DNA of 64,000 bases from Metallosphaera tengchongensis (GTDB taxonomy: Archaea; Thermoproteota; Thermoprotei_A; Sulfolobales; Sulfolobaceae). The notes beneath the pieces are model-generated. The model did not search any database. It was not told the DNA's origin and worked only from the letters and a program-made list of their open reading frames with translations. The stretch covers positions 1,531,501-1,595,500 of the forward strand of contig NZ_CP049074.1 of assembly GCF_013343295.1 (NCBI RefSeq), written 5' to 3'. Shown here piece by piece: positions 46,080 to 54,688 of this stretch (its first letter is position 1; the number at the start of each line of letters is the position of its first letter). The position numbers were made by a program, and so were the translations under genes.

Positions 46080-46226
46080 TCAGTGGGGAGTAAAAGCAAC
46101 AACGTCGAAGATTATAAATAAAATTAGAAGGATTATAAATCCTCCTAAATACCAGTTGCCATCCTGGAATAATGCCTTTATTAAGTCAATCAAGGAATTT
46201 ATCTCCTTTTTGTCCCGGCTCGCCAT
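46080..46226 (-). CDS. 48-aa small membrane protein
   Basis: A short open frame, MASRDKKEINSLIDLIKALF through a single hydrophobic helix (GGFIILLILFIIFDVVAF) to TPH. The charged N-terminal part is amphipathic. A TATA box, AGTTTTATATC on the minus strand at 46249-46258, lies 27 bp before the ATG, predicting a leaderless transcript. The combination of promoter, clean start and coherent helix makes this more likely real than the antisense 79-codon frame at 46156-46395. It is upstream of the ribbon-helix-helix gene. Function is unknown. Confidence 0.6.
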   Translation of the reverse strand: MASRDKKEINSLIDLIKALFQDGNWYLGGFIILLILFIIFDVVAFTPH

Positions 46227-46248
46227 GATATACACTACATCTTTTTAT

Positions 46249-46258
46249 GATATAAAAC
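46249..46258 (-). promoter_or_regulatory. TATA box for the 48-aa protein
   Basis: Minus-strand AGTTTTATATC, 27 bp before ATG 46226, in an otherwise gene-poor 300-bp stretch (46227-46522), where nothing else is recognised. Confidence 0.5.
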
Positions 46259-46522
46259 TTTTCTCCATTAATTCTATAATAAGTCTATTAACTCTGTCAA
46301 GTCTTCTCAACCTAAACTGGGCCTATTTGGTTCTTTATTTGAAAAAACGAATTGGCTACCTCATTCGATGTACTTTAGATGAGATAAAGGATTGAGAGGA
46401 ATTTCCATAGAGGAGTTTCCATAAAGGATAGCCCGCCTTGGGATGATACCACGCGTGCAAGTCTGAGGTCATAAAATTCAGATGAAAAGTAGACTTTGAG
46501 AACACCCTTAATCTCAAATGCG

Positions 46523-47248
46523 TTAAATGATGGGTCTGGTAAAATCCTTAGCTGTGGTGGAAAAAAGTAAATGTGCGTGATTCTTTATTTCATAAATTAC
46601 TTCCATGACTTCCTTTACGTGTGCCTCGGGGATTGATAATTCAGCCAGATAAATGATACTTTCATCCTTAATCCACATTACGTACCTCAAAAATGGTAAA
46701 TATTGTAAGCTCTCCTTTATCTCCTCATATGGGGTAATCACATCGAGAATGAAATCCCTTCTGCCGTAGTCCACAACAAAACCCTGAATGGTGCCCAAGT
46801 TGAGCGAAGACTTGAGTATATCGTTCATGGACGAAGTTGTTGAAAAAGCGGATGCGTCTATAGGTTCCACCTCCCCTTCATAGGAGAACTCGTAGACCTG
46901 GGGCTCTGACCTCCCCTCGTAATCCAATCTCCAAGTGTCCATCATTACGTCGTAAGCCTCGGGTATCCCGGAGAAATTTTCAAATTTCACAACGGAAGCT
47001 CCGCGTTTGGAGAAGAGGATGGAGAAATTACCCTTAAGGTTAACCCTACTGTAAATCCCGCCATTAATATCTCTATGAAAAGTGACCTTTAGGAACTTAT
47101 TGGCTGGGACAGGTGAGAACGATAGGTTCTTAACGGAGTTCAAAAGGTTTATAATATCCGCCTCGCTCTCTCCAACTAGCCTTGATATGAGTTCTACGTT
47201 GGGCCCTACTCTCCTCAACATCCTCAAGAGGTTTGGAAATTCAAGCAT
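46523..47248 (-). CDS. Hypothetical protein, possibly a regulator, 241 aa
   Basis: The protein begins MLEFPNLLRMLRRVGPNVEL with helices (RLVGESEADIINLLNSVKNL) that could form a small helix-turn-helix. Three beta-rich segments follow (KVTFHRDINGGIYSRVNLKG, then VQGF-like and YVMWIKDESIIYLAELSIPE). The tail AHVKEVMEVIYEIKNHAHLL recalls the small ligand-binding folds of Lrp-like regulators, but I cannot assign the family. There are no membrane segments or cysteines. ATG 47248 is the start. It is monocistronic. Confidence 0.6.
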   Translation of the reverse strand: MLEFPNLLRMLRRVGPNVELISRLVGESEADIINLLNSVKNLSFSPVPANKFLKVTFHRDINGGIYSRVNLKGNFSILFSKRGASVVKFENFSGIPEAYDVMMDTWRLDYEGRSEPQVYEFSYEGEVEPIDASAFSTTSSMNDILKSSLNLGTIQGFVVDYGRRDFILDVITPYEEIKESLQYLPFLRYVMWIKDESIIYLAELSIPEAHVKEVMEVIYEIKNHAHLLFSTTAKDFTRPII

Positions 47249-47375
47249 CAGTTTCTCTATGGTTGATAAGTCTAGGACCTAAAAAGCTCTCTAGGTACCT
47301 GAAACCGCTTCGTCTTGTTCTTCCGGGGACTCGTCTCATGATGGGTTTCAGTTGATATAAACTCGGCTGGTTTAG

Positions 47376-48242
47376 TCATATTACGTCCAGGCTCCTGACT
47401 GCCGGAAGGATTCCTTTCTCCGATGTTAGTCTGTAAAACTTACCTAGACCCTCCATCACCTTATCTTGAGGTACGTTATACTCCTGTATGTCAGCCCATA
47501 TGGTCTTTTCGACTATCTCCTTGTCCATACTGACTTTCTGGGATTCGCTCATTATCTCCACGTCCCTGGGTATTACTCTGTCCAAGTTCTTCTCGGCGTA
47601 CCTCTTACTCCTCTCATACAGCTCCTTGAACTTCAAGGCCACGTCCTTCCCAACGTCTTTGGAGATCACCACGGTACCCATAGGCATGGGCGATCCTCCG
47701 GATACCTTAGTCCACATCTCCCACATGCTAGAAACAACGAAAGGTTTAACACCTAACTTCTGCATAGCGTACATCATCTTTATTTCGTGGACTGCCACCA
47801 ACACGTCCCCTTCTTTTCCCAAGGCTTTGATTTCATCCAGAACCCTGGGGATGATCTTTAGTCTCTTGTATTTACCAACCAGGAGTCGGTAGAGAGTAAA
47901 AGCCGAGGTATTGGGTCCGTGCACTATTAGGACGTTGTTGCTCAGATCCGTCAACTTCATTGGGGTCAACGATAGTATAGGCATCCCTGTTATGCCGTCG
48001 ACGGCAGTAGCGACCGCATTTCCGAGGATGTAGTAGTCATCCTGAATGTAAGGGTACATGGCAGCTGAAGGGACTGATACGTCCACTGATTTAGTCAAAA
48101 CGCTCATGTTAACGTCTTGAACCGTCGGGATTACTTCAAACTCTAGGTTTATTCCGTCCTCTTTTACCCAACCTTCCATCAAGGGTATGAAGGGATATAG
48201 ATCCCCGGAGTCAGCTAATGCACCAACTTTTATTGTTACCAT
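47376..48242 (-). CDS. MqnA/MqnD-like periplasmic-binding-fold protein
   Basis: The fold of futalosine-pathway enzymes (dehydratase or naphthoate synthase): VGALADSGDLYPFIPLMEGW, then VDVSVPSAAMYPYI, GNAVATAVDG and VHGPNTSAFTLYRLL in the expected order, finishing with DIQEYNVPQDKVMEGLGKFY. Sulfolobales use caldariella-type sulfur quinones rather than classical menaquinone, so the reaction is uncertain. A solute-binding role is an alternative, but there is no signal peptide. Length is 288 residues. It is divergent from the NTPase gene with overlapping promoters. Confidence 0.7.
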   Translation of the reverse strand: MVTIKVGALADSGDLYPFIPLMEGWVKEDGINLEFEVIPTVQDVNMSVLTKSVDVSVPSAAMYPYIQDDYYILGNAVATAVDGITGMPILSLTPMKLTDLSNNVLIVHGPNTSAFTLYRLLVGKYKRLKIIPRVLDEIKALGKEGDVLVAVHEIKMMYAMQKLGVKPFVVSSMWEMWTKVSGGSPMPMGTVVISKDVGKDVALKFKELYERSKRYAEKNLDRVIPRDVEIMSESQKVSMDKEIVEKTIWADIQEYNVPQDKVMEGLGKFYRLTSEKGILPAVRSLDVI

Positions 48243-48270
48243 GGGGTTATATCAAGTCCTGTGGATAAAA

Positions 48271-48780
48271 ATGTTAGTTTGTCTCGGTTCAACAAATCCA
48301 GTTAAGCTCAAGGCAGTCAAGGATGCGTTGGAGGAAATAGGTCTCGGCTGGGAGGTTAAGGAGGTTGACGTAGACTCCGGAGTTGACAGGCAGCCCTTTT
48401 GCGAAGAGACCATGGCTGGAGCTAGAAATAGGGCTCTGAAAGTAATGGAGGACGAGAGCTGTAACTTGGGTGTAGGGATAGAGGGGGGTATATGCTTCAT
48501 TAGGAACCGGCTTATGGCTTACGCAGTAGTTTACGTCATAGGTAGGGATCAAAGAGAAAATTTTTCCTTTTCTCCCGCCTTCTCCCTGCCCAATAATCTA
48601 GCCAAACTAGTTCTCGAGGGGCGGGAACTAGGGGAAGCCACTGACATACTTTACGGAAGGAGGGATAGCAAGAAAGCGGAAGGAGCTGTCGGTGTACTCA
48701 CCGGAATAATTGACAGAGCGAGGCTTTACAAGGACTCTGTAATTTTAGCCCTCTATCCCTTTTATTCCAAGGGTAGCTAA
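48271..48780 (+). CDS. Inosine/xanthosine triphosphatase (YjjX/DUF84 family)
   Basis: The enzyme removes non-canonical ITP and XTP from the nucleotide pool. Signatures: MLVCLGSTNPVKLKAVKDAL at the start, SGVDRQPFCEETMAGARNRA and LGVGIEGGICF, with a C-terminal GAVGVLTGIIDR. I start at ATG 48271; the frame is open to 48187, but that part overlaps the MqnA-like gene and its promoter. Length is 169 residues, typical. Confidence 0.87.
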   Translation: MLVCLGSTNPVKLKAVKDALEEIGLGWEVKEVDVDSGVDRQPFCEETMAGARNRALKVMEDESCNLGVGIEGGICFIRNRLMAYAVVYVIGRDQRENFSFSPAFSLPNNLAKLVLEGRELGEATDILYGRRDSKKAEGAVGVLTGIIDRARLYKDSVILALYPFYSKGS

Positions 48781-48821
48781 AATAGTTCCTAATACCGTGA
48801 CTAAGAGCCAGCCCAAACCTG

Positions 48822-49700
48822 TCACCGTAACATACTCTTGACCTTTTTAGCTAGAACCGGTGCTAGTGCCCATCCGAACCTGTAACCTGTCACCACAATA
48901 GCGTTCTCAAGTCTGGTTATCACTGGTTTGCCATCCCCCGAGACAGCCCTGAAGCCTACCCTAACCTCCACTGGATTAACCTTTAAGCCCAAGTACCTGG
49001 AAAAGACCTCCAAGGTCTTCTCAACCTGACCTTTATCAATTTTTTCCTCTTCCGAGGGGTAGGAGTCTCCATTTAATAGAGTATATCCAAATCCCTCTAC
49101 CCCAAGCCTATCCTCGAGCAACAGGACGTTTTTCATGCCCAGAGGAGGGGTCTTTATTACGTGCCCCTTGTAGGGCTTCACGTCAACGAGACTCTTCAGT
49201 AACTTCATCCTATCGTAACCAAGGGCAAAAACGTATTGCTCCGCCTGAACCTCTCCTATGTCAGTGACTGCCTTGGTCACTCTATTCTTCTCAAGCTCTA
49301 CGCTCTTGAGTTCAGCCTTAACCACTTTAGTGGAAAGTTTAGACAGTAACTTCTCACCATTAACGTGAAGAACTTTACCTAAATCCTCGCTCTCTTGATG
49401 CAGTTTTGGCTCCAACTCCCTAGTTTCATTTGGGCTCAAAACCTTGTTGCCTCTTGGGGGAACCCTAAGGAGGTTCAGTTCCTTATATTCAACGCCCAAC
49501 TCGTCACAAAGTTTCATGTATTCCATCATGGATTCCCTGCATTGATCCTCTAGATCACCGCACAAGCCGGGCATAACGTTCCATAGGCTAGCTAAGGAAT
49601 TTCTAGGTCTCCCTTCACTATCCATTACTATTGCGTCCTGGAGATAGCGTGCGGTGAGAAGACCTGTTATACCTCCCCCAAATATGACCAGCCTATTCAC
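48822..49700 (-). CDS. FAD-dependent amine/amino-acid oxidase-like protein (DAO family)
   Basis: The FAD loop is LVIFGGGITGLLTARYL at the N terminus. QYVFALGYDRMKLLKSL, and the C-terminal VRVGFRAVSGDGKPVITRLE and VTGYRFGWALAPVLAKKV, match glycine oxidase/D-amino-acid oxidase-like enzymes. At 292 residues it is shorter than typical members (about 370), because the substrate-domain insertions are reduced. The substrate is unknown. It is divergent from the thioredoxin gene (61 bp between starts). Confidence 0.78.
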   Translation of the reverse strand: MNRLVIFGGGITGLLTARYLQDAIVMDSEGRPRNSLASLWNVMPGLCGDLEDQCRESMMEYMKLCDELGVEYKELNLLRVPPRGNKVLSPNETRELEPKLHQESEDLGKVLHVNGEKLLSKLSTKVVKAELKSVELEKNRVTKAVTDIGEVQAEQYVFALGYDRMKLLKSLVDVKPYKGHVIKTPPLGMKNVLLLEDRLGVEGFGYTLLNGDSYPSEEEKIDKGQVEKTLEVFSRYLGLKVNPVEVRVGFRAVSGDGKPVITRLENAIVVTGYRFGWALAPVLAKKVKSMLR

Positions 49701-49760
49701 AACTTTTTTTATGTTATTCTAATATAAACTTTTTTAATCTCTTATGGTTTAATCTAGTTT

Positions 49761-50171
49761 ATGAGCGAGGAGAAGGACCCGGAGCTGGAAGCGTTGTTAC
49801 AGAAAAAAATTAAACAGATGATGGGGCATAGGAATGCCATGGAGAAAGAGGAGACTGTAAAACACTTAGACTCTAAGAACTTCGACGAGTTCATAAAGGG
49901 AAGAAAAGTGGCAGTTGTTGACTTTTGGGCAGAGTGGTGCGCCCCGTGCTTCATTTTAGCCCCTGTAATTGAGGAATTAGCAAGGGATTACCCGCAGGTG
50001 GGTTTCGGCAAGATAAACTCCGATGAGAATCAGGACGTGGCAATGAGATACGGGGTTATGAGCCTTCCTACAGTGATCTTCTTTAAGGATGGAGAACCTG
50101 TGGATGAAGTCATAGGGGCTGTACCAAGAGAAGAGCTTGAACTGAGACTTAGAGGTCTGCTGGGCGATTGA
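49761..50171 (+). CDS. Thioredoxin with N-terminal extension
   Basis: The active site is FWAEWCAPCFILAP with Cys60 and Cys63. The fold continues with INSDENQDVAMRYGVMSLPT (cis-proline) and VIFFKDGEPVDEVIGAVP. About 33 extra residues precede the thioredoxin fold and are rich in Lys, Glu and Met (KIKQMMGHRNAMEKEETVKH), an unusual charged helix. It reduces disulfides in the cytoplasm, probably served by a flavin reductase elsewhere. The next gene starts 1 bp after its stop, so the two form an operon. Confidence 0.92.
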   Translation: MSEEKDPELEALLQKKIKQMMGHRNAMEKEETVKHLDSKNFDEFIKGRKVAVVDFWAEWCAPCFILAPVIEELARDYPQVGFGKINSDENQDVAMRYGVMSLPTVIFFKDGEPVDEVIGAVPREELELRLRGLLGD

Positions 50172-50172
50172 G

Positions 50173-50808
50173 ATGAAGGCGTTATTGATAGGAGTTGACG
50201 GTTTGAGTTACTCTAGTTTCATGAAATGCAACCCGAGATTCCTATTGACTCTGTTCAGTAGTACCTTTAGGGGAGTGGTCTTAAATAGGAGACCCCAGTA
50301 TCCGTCTTCATCGTGGCTTTCAATCCTAGAGATGAGGGAAGTCCAACCATCCACATTCGACGTGAGTCCTGAGGACCTTACACTGATTAAGGAGACTAAA
50401 GCTGTTCCTGTTAACCTCCCCATATCCAACCCGACATTCGGTGAAGTTAGCCTAAAGTATGGCGAAGTGAGCCTTCAGGACGAGCTCGATAAAGTCACCG
50501 AGACTATTCTTAGCGCAGTGGAAAAAAGACCTGTAATAGCAGGTATAACTGGATTAGACGCCCTTCTTCATAGGGGGGGAGATAAGTGCCAGGCATACTC
50601 AATAGTGGATAACGCCTTAAGGAAATTGGTGAACGCTGTTGACGACTTTATTATCTTTTCCCCCTTCGGTGAACCCAAGTCGGCATCGGAAACTGACCAC
50701 GAAGACTACGGAATCTATCTCTCAACGGTGCCTAGACCATCGGATCACGAGACAGTCAAGTTACCTGAAATAGGTTACCTGTTTCTGAAACTGGTGACAG
50801 GATCATAG
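50173..50808 (+). CDS. Compact alkaline-phosphatase-superfamily-like protein
   Basis: The protein begins MKALLIGVDGLSYSSFMKCN, the first strand and metal-binding Asp of the phosphodiesterase/phosphopentomutase superfamily. It later has GITGLDALLHRGGDKCQAYS and AVDDFIIFSPFGEPKSASET with DHEDYG, which resemble the remaining metal-site Asp and His segments. At 211 residues it lacks the cap domain and is much smaller than usual members (about 400). Catalysis is therefore unproven. It is co-transcribed with the thioredoxin (1-bp gap). Confidence 0.6.
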   Translation: MKALLIGVDGLSYSSFMKCNPRFLLTLFSSTFRGVVLNRRPQYPSSSWLSILEMREVQPSTFDVSPEDLTLIKETKAVPVNLPISNPTFGEVSLKYGEVSLQDELDKVTETILSAVEKRPVIAGITGLDALLHRGGDKCQAYSIVDNALRKLVNAVDDFIIFSPFGEPKSASETDHEDYGIYLSTVPRPSDHETVKLPEIGYLFLKLVTGS

Positions 50809-50911
50809 GCCTAACATCCTGGCAGAACAAGAGTTGGATACTAAGGGTTTGCTCGGTTCTGTTTACCCTTCTAGAATAGCTATTTAGGTATGAGAGCCCG
50901 TTTCATTACCA

Positions 50912-51625
50912 ATGAAAGTCAGCGTAATCATTTCGTCCCAGGACCCTGTAGGGAAGACTTTGAAGAGGCTAGGGTACCAGTTTGAGGAGATTACGGAGGA
51001 CGTGGTCGACTTTAGCTACAATAAGGGTGACGCAGTAATAATGATTTGTAGGCATGAAAGTTCGTCCAGAACTCCCACCATAACTGTACACCACCCTGGA
51101 AACCCTGGGGGAAAGCCCCTTGGGGGAAAGCCATGGGAGCTAGGCATTGCCAACCCTAGACTTCTCACCTCCATCTTTAGAGAAATACTAAAAATGGACA
51201 CTGACCTGGACAAGGTAATAGAGGCTACACACCACGGTCCAACAAACCTGCCGGTCTCTGTAACCTTTGTAGAAATCGGAAGTGATGAGCGTTTCTGGAC
51301 AAACCAAGGCTTAGTGGACTCCCTGGCAAGAGCTGTCCTTCGTGGGATAGAGAACTTTGAGAATACAGATTGCTCTTCCACTTACCTAGTTTTCGGGGGA
51401 CCGCATTACTCCAGGACAGCCTCGTCCCTAGCCAAGATGAACTGTATTTCACATATTATCTCAAAACATTTTATTTCAGAATTAAACTCGAACCTTATAT
51501 TTCAAGCAATAGAACGTAATGTAACAAAACCAAATACCGCTATTCTAGACAGCATCCAACGGGAAAAGAGAGAAATGATAACCAATATATTAAGCTCTAA
51601 TAATATATCTTTCCAATTTAGATAA
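50912..51625 (+). CDS. dtdA: D-aminoacyl-tRNA deacylase, archaeal type
   Basis: The enzyme hydrolyses D-amino acids from mischarged tRNA. The family signature runs [20 protein letters not shown], then [20 protein letters not shown] and, later, [15 protein letters not shown]. Length is 237 residues, normal. The start at ATG 50912 lies 104 bp after the preceding stop. The 3' 36 bp overlap the convergent histidine phosphatase gene. Confidence 0.9.
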   Translation: MKVSVIISSQDPVGKTLKRLGYQFEEITEDVVDFSYNKGDAVIMICRHESSSRTPTITVHHPGNPGGKPLGGKPWELGIANPRLLTSIFREILKMDTDLDKVIEATHHGPTNLPVSVTFVEIGSDERFWTNQGLVDSLARAVLRGIENFENTDCSSTYLVFGGPHYSRTASSLAKMNCISHIISKHFISELNSNLIFQAIERNVTKPNTAILDSIQREKREMITNILSSNNISFQFR

Positions 51626-52207
51626 CAAACTATTCGAAATTATTGGGGACCCTATGGCAAGGATCTTAGGTGAGGACATCACCTCAATTGCAGTCACACT
51701 CGCATTGGGGATGGATATACCGTGTGCAGATATATCGTCCAAGTCCAAGATGCTTGCTATAACAGCCCGTATGGGGTCGTAATGACTCACGGCTACAACT
51801 ACTTGTTCAGGCTTTAAGGAGCTAATGAACTCTAACACCCTCTTTTTCAGGATGTCCCAAGGTTCGAGATCCCTTACTTCCAGCTGTCCTTTGGCAATTT
51901 TGAGTTTCCAATGGTCTGTGGGATCAAACTTCTTGTTATTTAGCTCTCCCAACCACCTCTCCCTCAGTCTTTCATCTATAACCGGGACTAGTCCCAGTTC
52001 GTCACCTATTATCCTCGCGGTTTGGTAGGCCCTTAGTATAGGACTAGTAAATATTGTATTTATTTTGATCTTTTTCAACTCCTGGGCTACTTTCTTTGCT
52101 TGCTCCCTTCCCTCCTCTGTGAGTGGAAAATTGTGTACGTCATGGGATAATATCTTGTTGATGTTGGACACGCTCTGACCATGCCTTATGAACAGGATTA
52201 GTGTCAT
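51590..52207 (-). CDS. Histidine phosphatase (phosphoglycerate-mutase-like)
   Basis: The RHG motif [10 protein letters not shown] (phospho-accepting His9) is followed by [32 protein letters not shown] and the second catalytic histidine in [22 protein letters not shown] supplies the family's arginine and glutamate. Length is 205 residues. These enzymes are general phosphatases or mutases, and the substrate is not predictable. ATG 52207 start. Confidence 0.88.
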   Translation of the reverse strand: MTLILFIRHGQSVSNINKILSHDVHNFPLTEEGREQAKKVAQELKKIKINTIFTSPILRAYQTARIIGDELGLVPVIDERLRERWLGELNNKKFDPTDHWKLKIAKGQLEVRDLEPWDILKKRVLEFISSLKPEQVVVAVSHYDPIRAVIASILDLDDISAHGISIPNASVTAIEVMSSPKILAIGSPIISNSLLSKLERYIIRA

Positions 52208-52470
52208 TTACCACTATTTTGACCAGGTTTATTATTAAGTTTCAGCTGACCTTGTGAACAGGAGTACAAGGAGTTCAATTTAAGATGAGACTATAAAATA
52301 ATTTCGCGGATTTTTAGACAATTCGTCTTAACCCCCTAGGTATTGAACTCCTAAGATAGTCTTATGAGCGGGCGTTGATGTCTATTTCATCTTATTGTTG
52401 AAAAAACTGAAGAGGTTTAGCCGAGGAACAATTGAGATAACCTTAAAATTTTAACTCCGTTCATGATATT

Positions 52471-53442
52471 GTGGGGTTATTTAAGAGGAAGGAACAAGAA
52501 CCTTCAGGTGATCTAGTAAAGATACTTTATACGACAGACATACACGGATCGGATGTAATTTTTAAAAAATTCTTGAATGCAGGAAAAATATACAAAGTCG
52601 ATTTCCTCATAATCGGAGGGGATATTGCAGGAAAGTCCCTGACTCCCATTATAGAGTTGGGCGAGGGTAAATACGAGGTTGATGGAAGTACTGTTGGTAG
52701 GGAGGGACTCCAGGAGATCATGAACGAGATTAGGAAACAAGGTAATTACTATGTCATTGTGGACAGAAAAGAGCTGGAGGCTATGAGAGAGGACAAAAGG
52801 AAGGTGGATGAGGCCTTCAAGACTGCCATGGTAGAGGTCGTGAGAAACTGGGGAAGGATTGCAGAGGAGAAGCTGAAAGACACCAACATTCCTCTTTACG
52901 TGAACCTAGGCAATGACGACCCTCTTTACCTTTTCGACGTAATAGACGAGTCCAAGATCATGAGACGATGCGAAGATATGGTAGTGAACCTATCTGGGTA
53001 CGAGATGATCTCATTTGGATACGTTAACCCGACACCGTGGAACACCCCACGAGAAATGAAAGAGGAGGAGATCTACGCTAGGTTAAAGGAGGAAGCAAAG
53101 AAGGTATCCTCGATGGAAAAGGCCATATTCAATGTACACGCTCCTCCCTACAACACTAATTTGGATAATGCCCCAATGCTGGATTCCAATTTGAAACCTG
53201 TAATAAAAGGAGGAGAGATTGTAATGACCCACGTAGGTTCCCAATCCGTGAGGAGAGTAATAGAGGAAGAACAGCCCCTCTTGGGTATTCACGGTCACAT
53301 TCACGAGTCTAGGGGGTTTGACAAGTTAGGGAGAACTCTAGTCCTTAATCCGGGTAGTGAACATAACGAGGGAATACTACACGCAGCTTACATTGTCCTA
53401 GAGAAGGGGAAGATAAAGGCTCATCAGTTCATTATTGGATAG
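52471..53442 (+). CDS. Calcineurin-like metallophosphoesterase
   Basis: All five metal-binding blocks are present in order: [38 protein letters not shown] and [10 protein letters not shown]. The protein has 323 residues; the insertion at about 60-135 is rich in Lys/Glu. The start is GTG 52471 (MGLFKRKEQ), with a TATA-like CTTAAAATTTTAAC near 52441-52454. The substrate is unknown; archaeal members act on nucleotides or phosphoproteins. Confidence 0.85.
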   Translation: MGLFKRKEQEPSGDLVKILYTTDIHGSDVIFKKFLNAGKIYKVDFLIIGGDIAGKSLTPIIELGEGKYEVDGSTVGREGLQEIMNEIRKQGNYYVIVDRKELEAMREDKRKVDEAFKTAMVEVVRNWGRIAEEKLKDTNIPLYVNLGNDDPLYLFDVIDESKIMRRCEDMVVNLSGYEMISFGYVNPTPWNTPREMKEEEIYARLKEEAKKVSSMEKAIFNVHAPPYNTNLDNAPMLDSNLKPVIKGGEIVMTHVGSQSVRRVIEEEQPLLGIHGHIHESRGFDKLGRTLVLNPGSEHNEGILHAAYIVLEKGKIKAHQFIIG

Positions 53443-53705
53443 GATACAATGAGCTGAAAATTATTAACTTTCTAATAGATTAATACTAGCTCTCACATGA
53501 ATGATTAAAATTTCCCTTGAAAGCGGCGCTTAGCGCTGCCTATGAAAACCCTCTTATCCCTTAACGCTTTCTTTAAAAGGTGAGTTCTCGGGACTATTAA
53601 AGGGAAGGTGAGATTCTCCATAAACCTCCTCGGTTATATAACAAGAGTTTATACCCTATAAACGTTCAAAAGGTTTTTATTATATTAATACCTATTCTAT
53701 CCTAT

Positions 53706-54200
53706 ATGAGTCACACAGTTTCTCAAATTGCTACAAAGGTCATTCATGTAATAAAGGAAGATGATAGTGTCGTGTCAGCAGCGTCTGAAATGAAAAACCA
53801 CAACATGGGTTCCATGATAGTGGTGGATTCAAACAATCAGGTGGTGGGTATCATAACGGAGAGGGATATGGTGAGGGCTTTGGCAGATAGGAAAATTGAC
53901 GCTAAGGTTAGGGACTACATGACAGCTTCAGTTAAAGGCGTCACAGAGGAGACCACAATAGAGGACGCACTGGAAATCATGCTTGAGAACGGCTTCAGAC
54001 ACCTGCCCGTCATAGGTAAGAACGGGAAAATACTGGGAATAGTCTCTATTAGGGACATTGCACGAGCACTTTCAGATTCTCATTTTTTACAGTACGGAAA
54101 AGACTGGACAGAAGTGAAGGGTAGCGGAGTTGTGTGCCCTGTCTGCGGATTGGAAATAGACGAAACCGGTTACTGTAACTGTGGTACAGGTTCGAGCTAA
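53706..54200 (+). CDS. Two-CBS-domain protein with C-terminal zinc ribbon
   Basis: CBS domain 1 covers about residues 8-65 (GSMIVVDSNNQVVGIITERD) and domain 2 about 75-135 (GFRHLPVIGKNGKILGIVSI). The tail CPVCGLEIDETGYCNCG has four cysteines in a zinc-ribbon arrangement. CBS pairs bind adenine nucleotides and sense energy state; the zinc tail may contact RNA, DNA or a partner. TATA (TTTTTATTATATT, about 53674-53686) gives a leaderless start at ATG 53706. Confidence 0.85.
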   Translation: MSHTVSQIATKVIHVIKEDDSVVSAASEMKNHNMGSMIVVDSNNQVVGIITERDMVRALADRKIDAKVRDYMTASVKGVTEETTIEDALEIMLENGFRHLPVIGKNGKILGIVSIRDIARALSDSHFLQYGKDWTEVKGSGVVCPVCGLEIDETGYCNCGTGSS

Positions 54201-54218
54201 CTTTTTAAGACGGTTTTG

Positions 54219-54559
<341 letters not shown>

Positions 54560-54688
54560 ATATCTCCTTATCAAGTGAGGTCTTTTTATTTTATGCGTTA
54601 TGGATCAATATCTACGATTAAAATCATAACGTTGCGTATTATCATGGGTAACTTGACTAGAGGTAGTACTGCCCTAAACGTTGTGAGC

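Noticed and set aside
46156-46395. 79-codon plus-strand frame
   Set aside because: Antisense to the 48-aa membrane protein, which has a well-placed TATA box. This frame has none.
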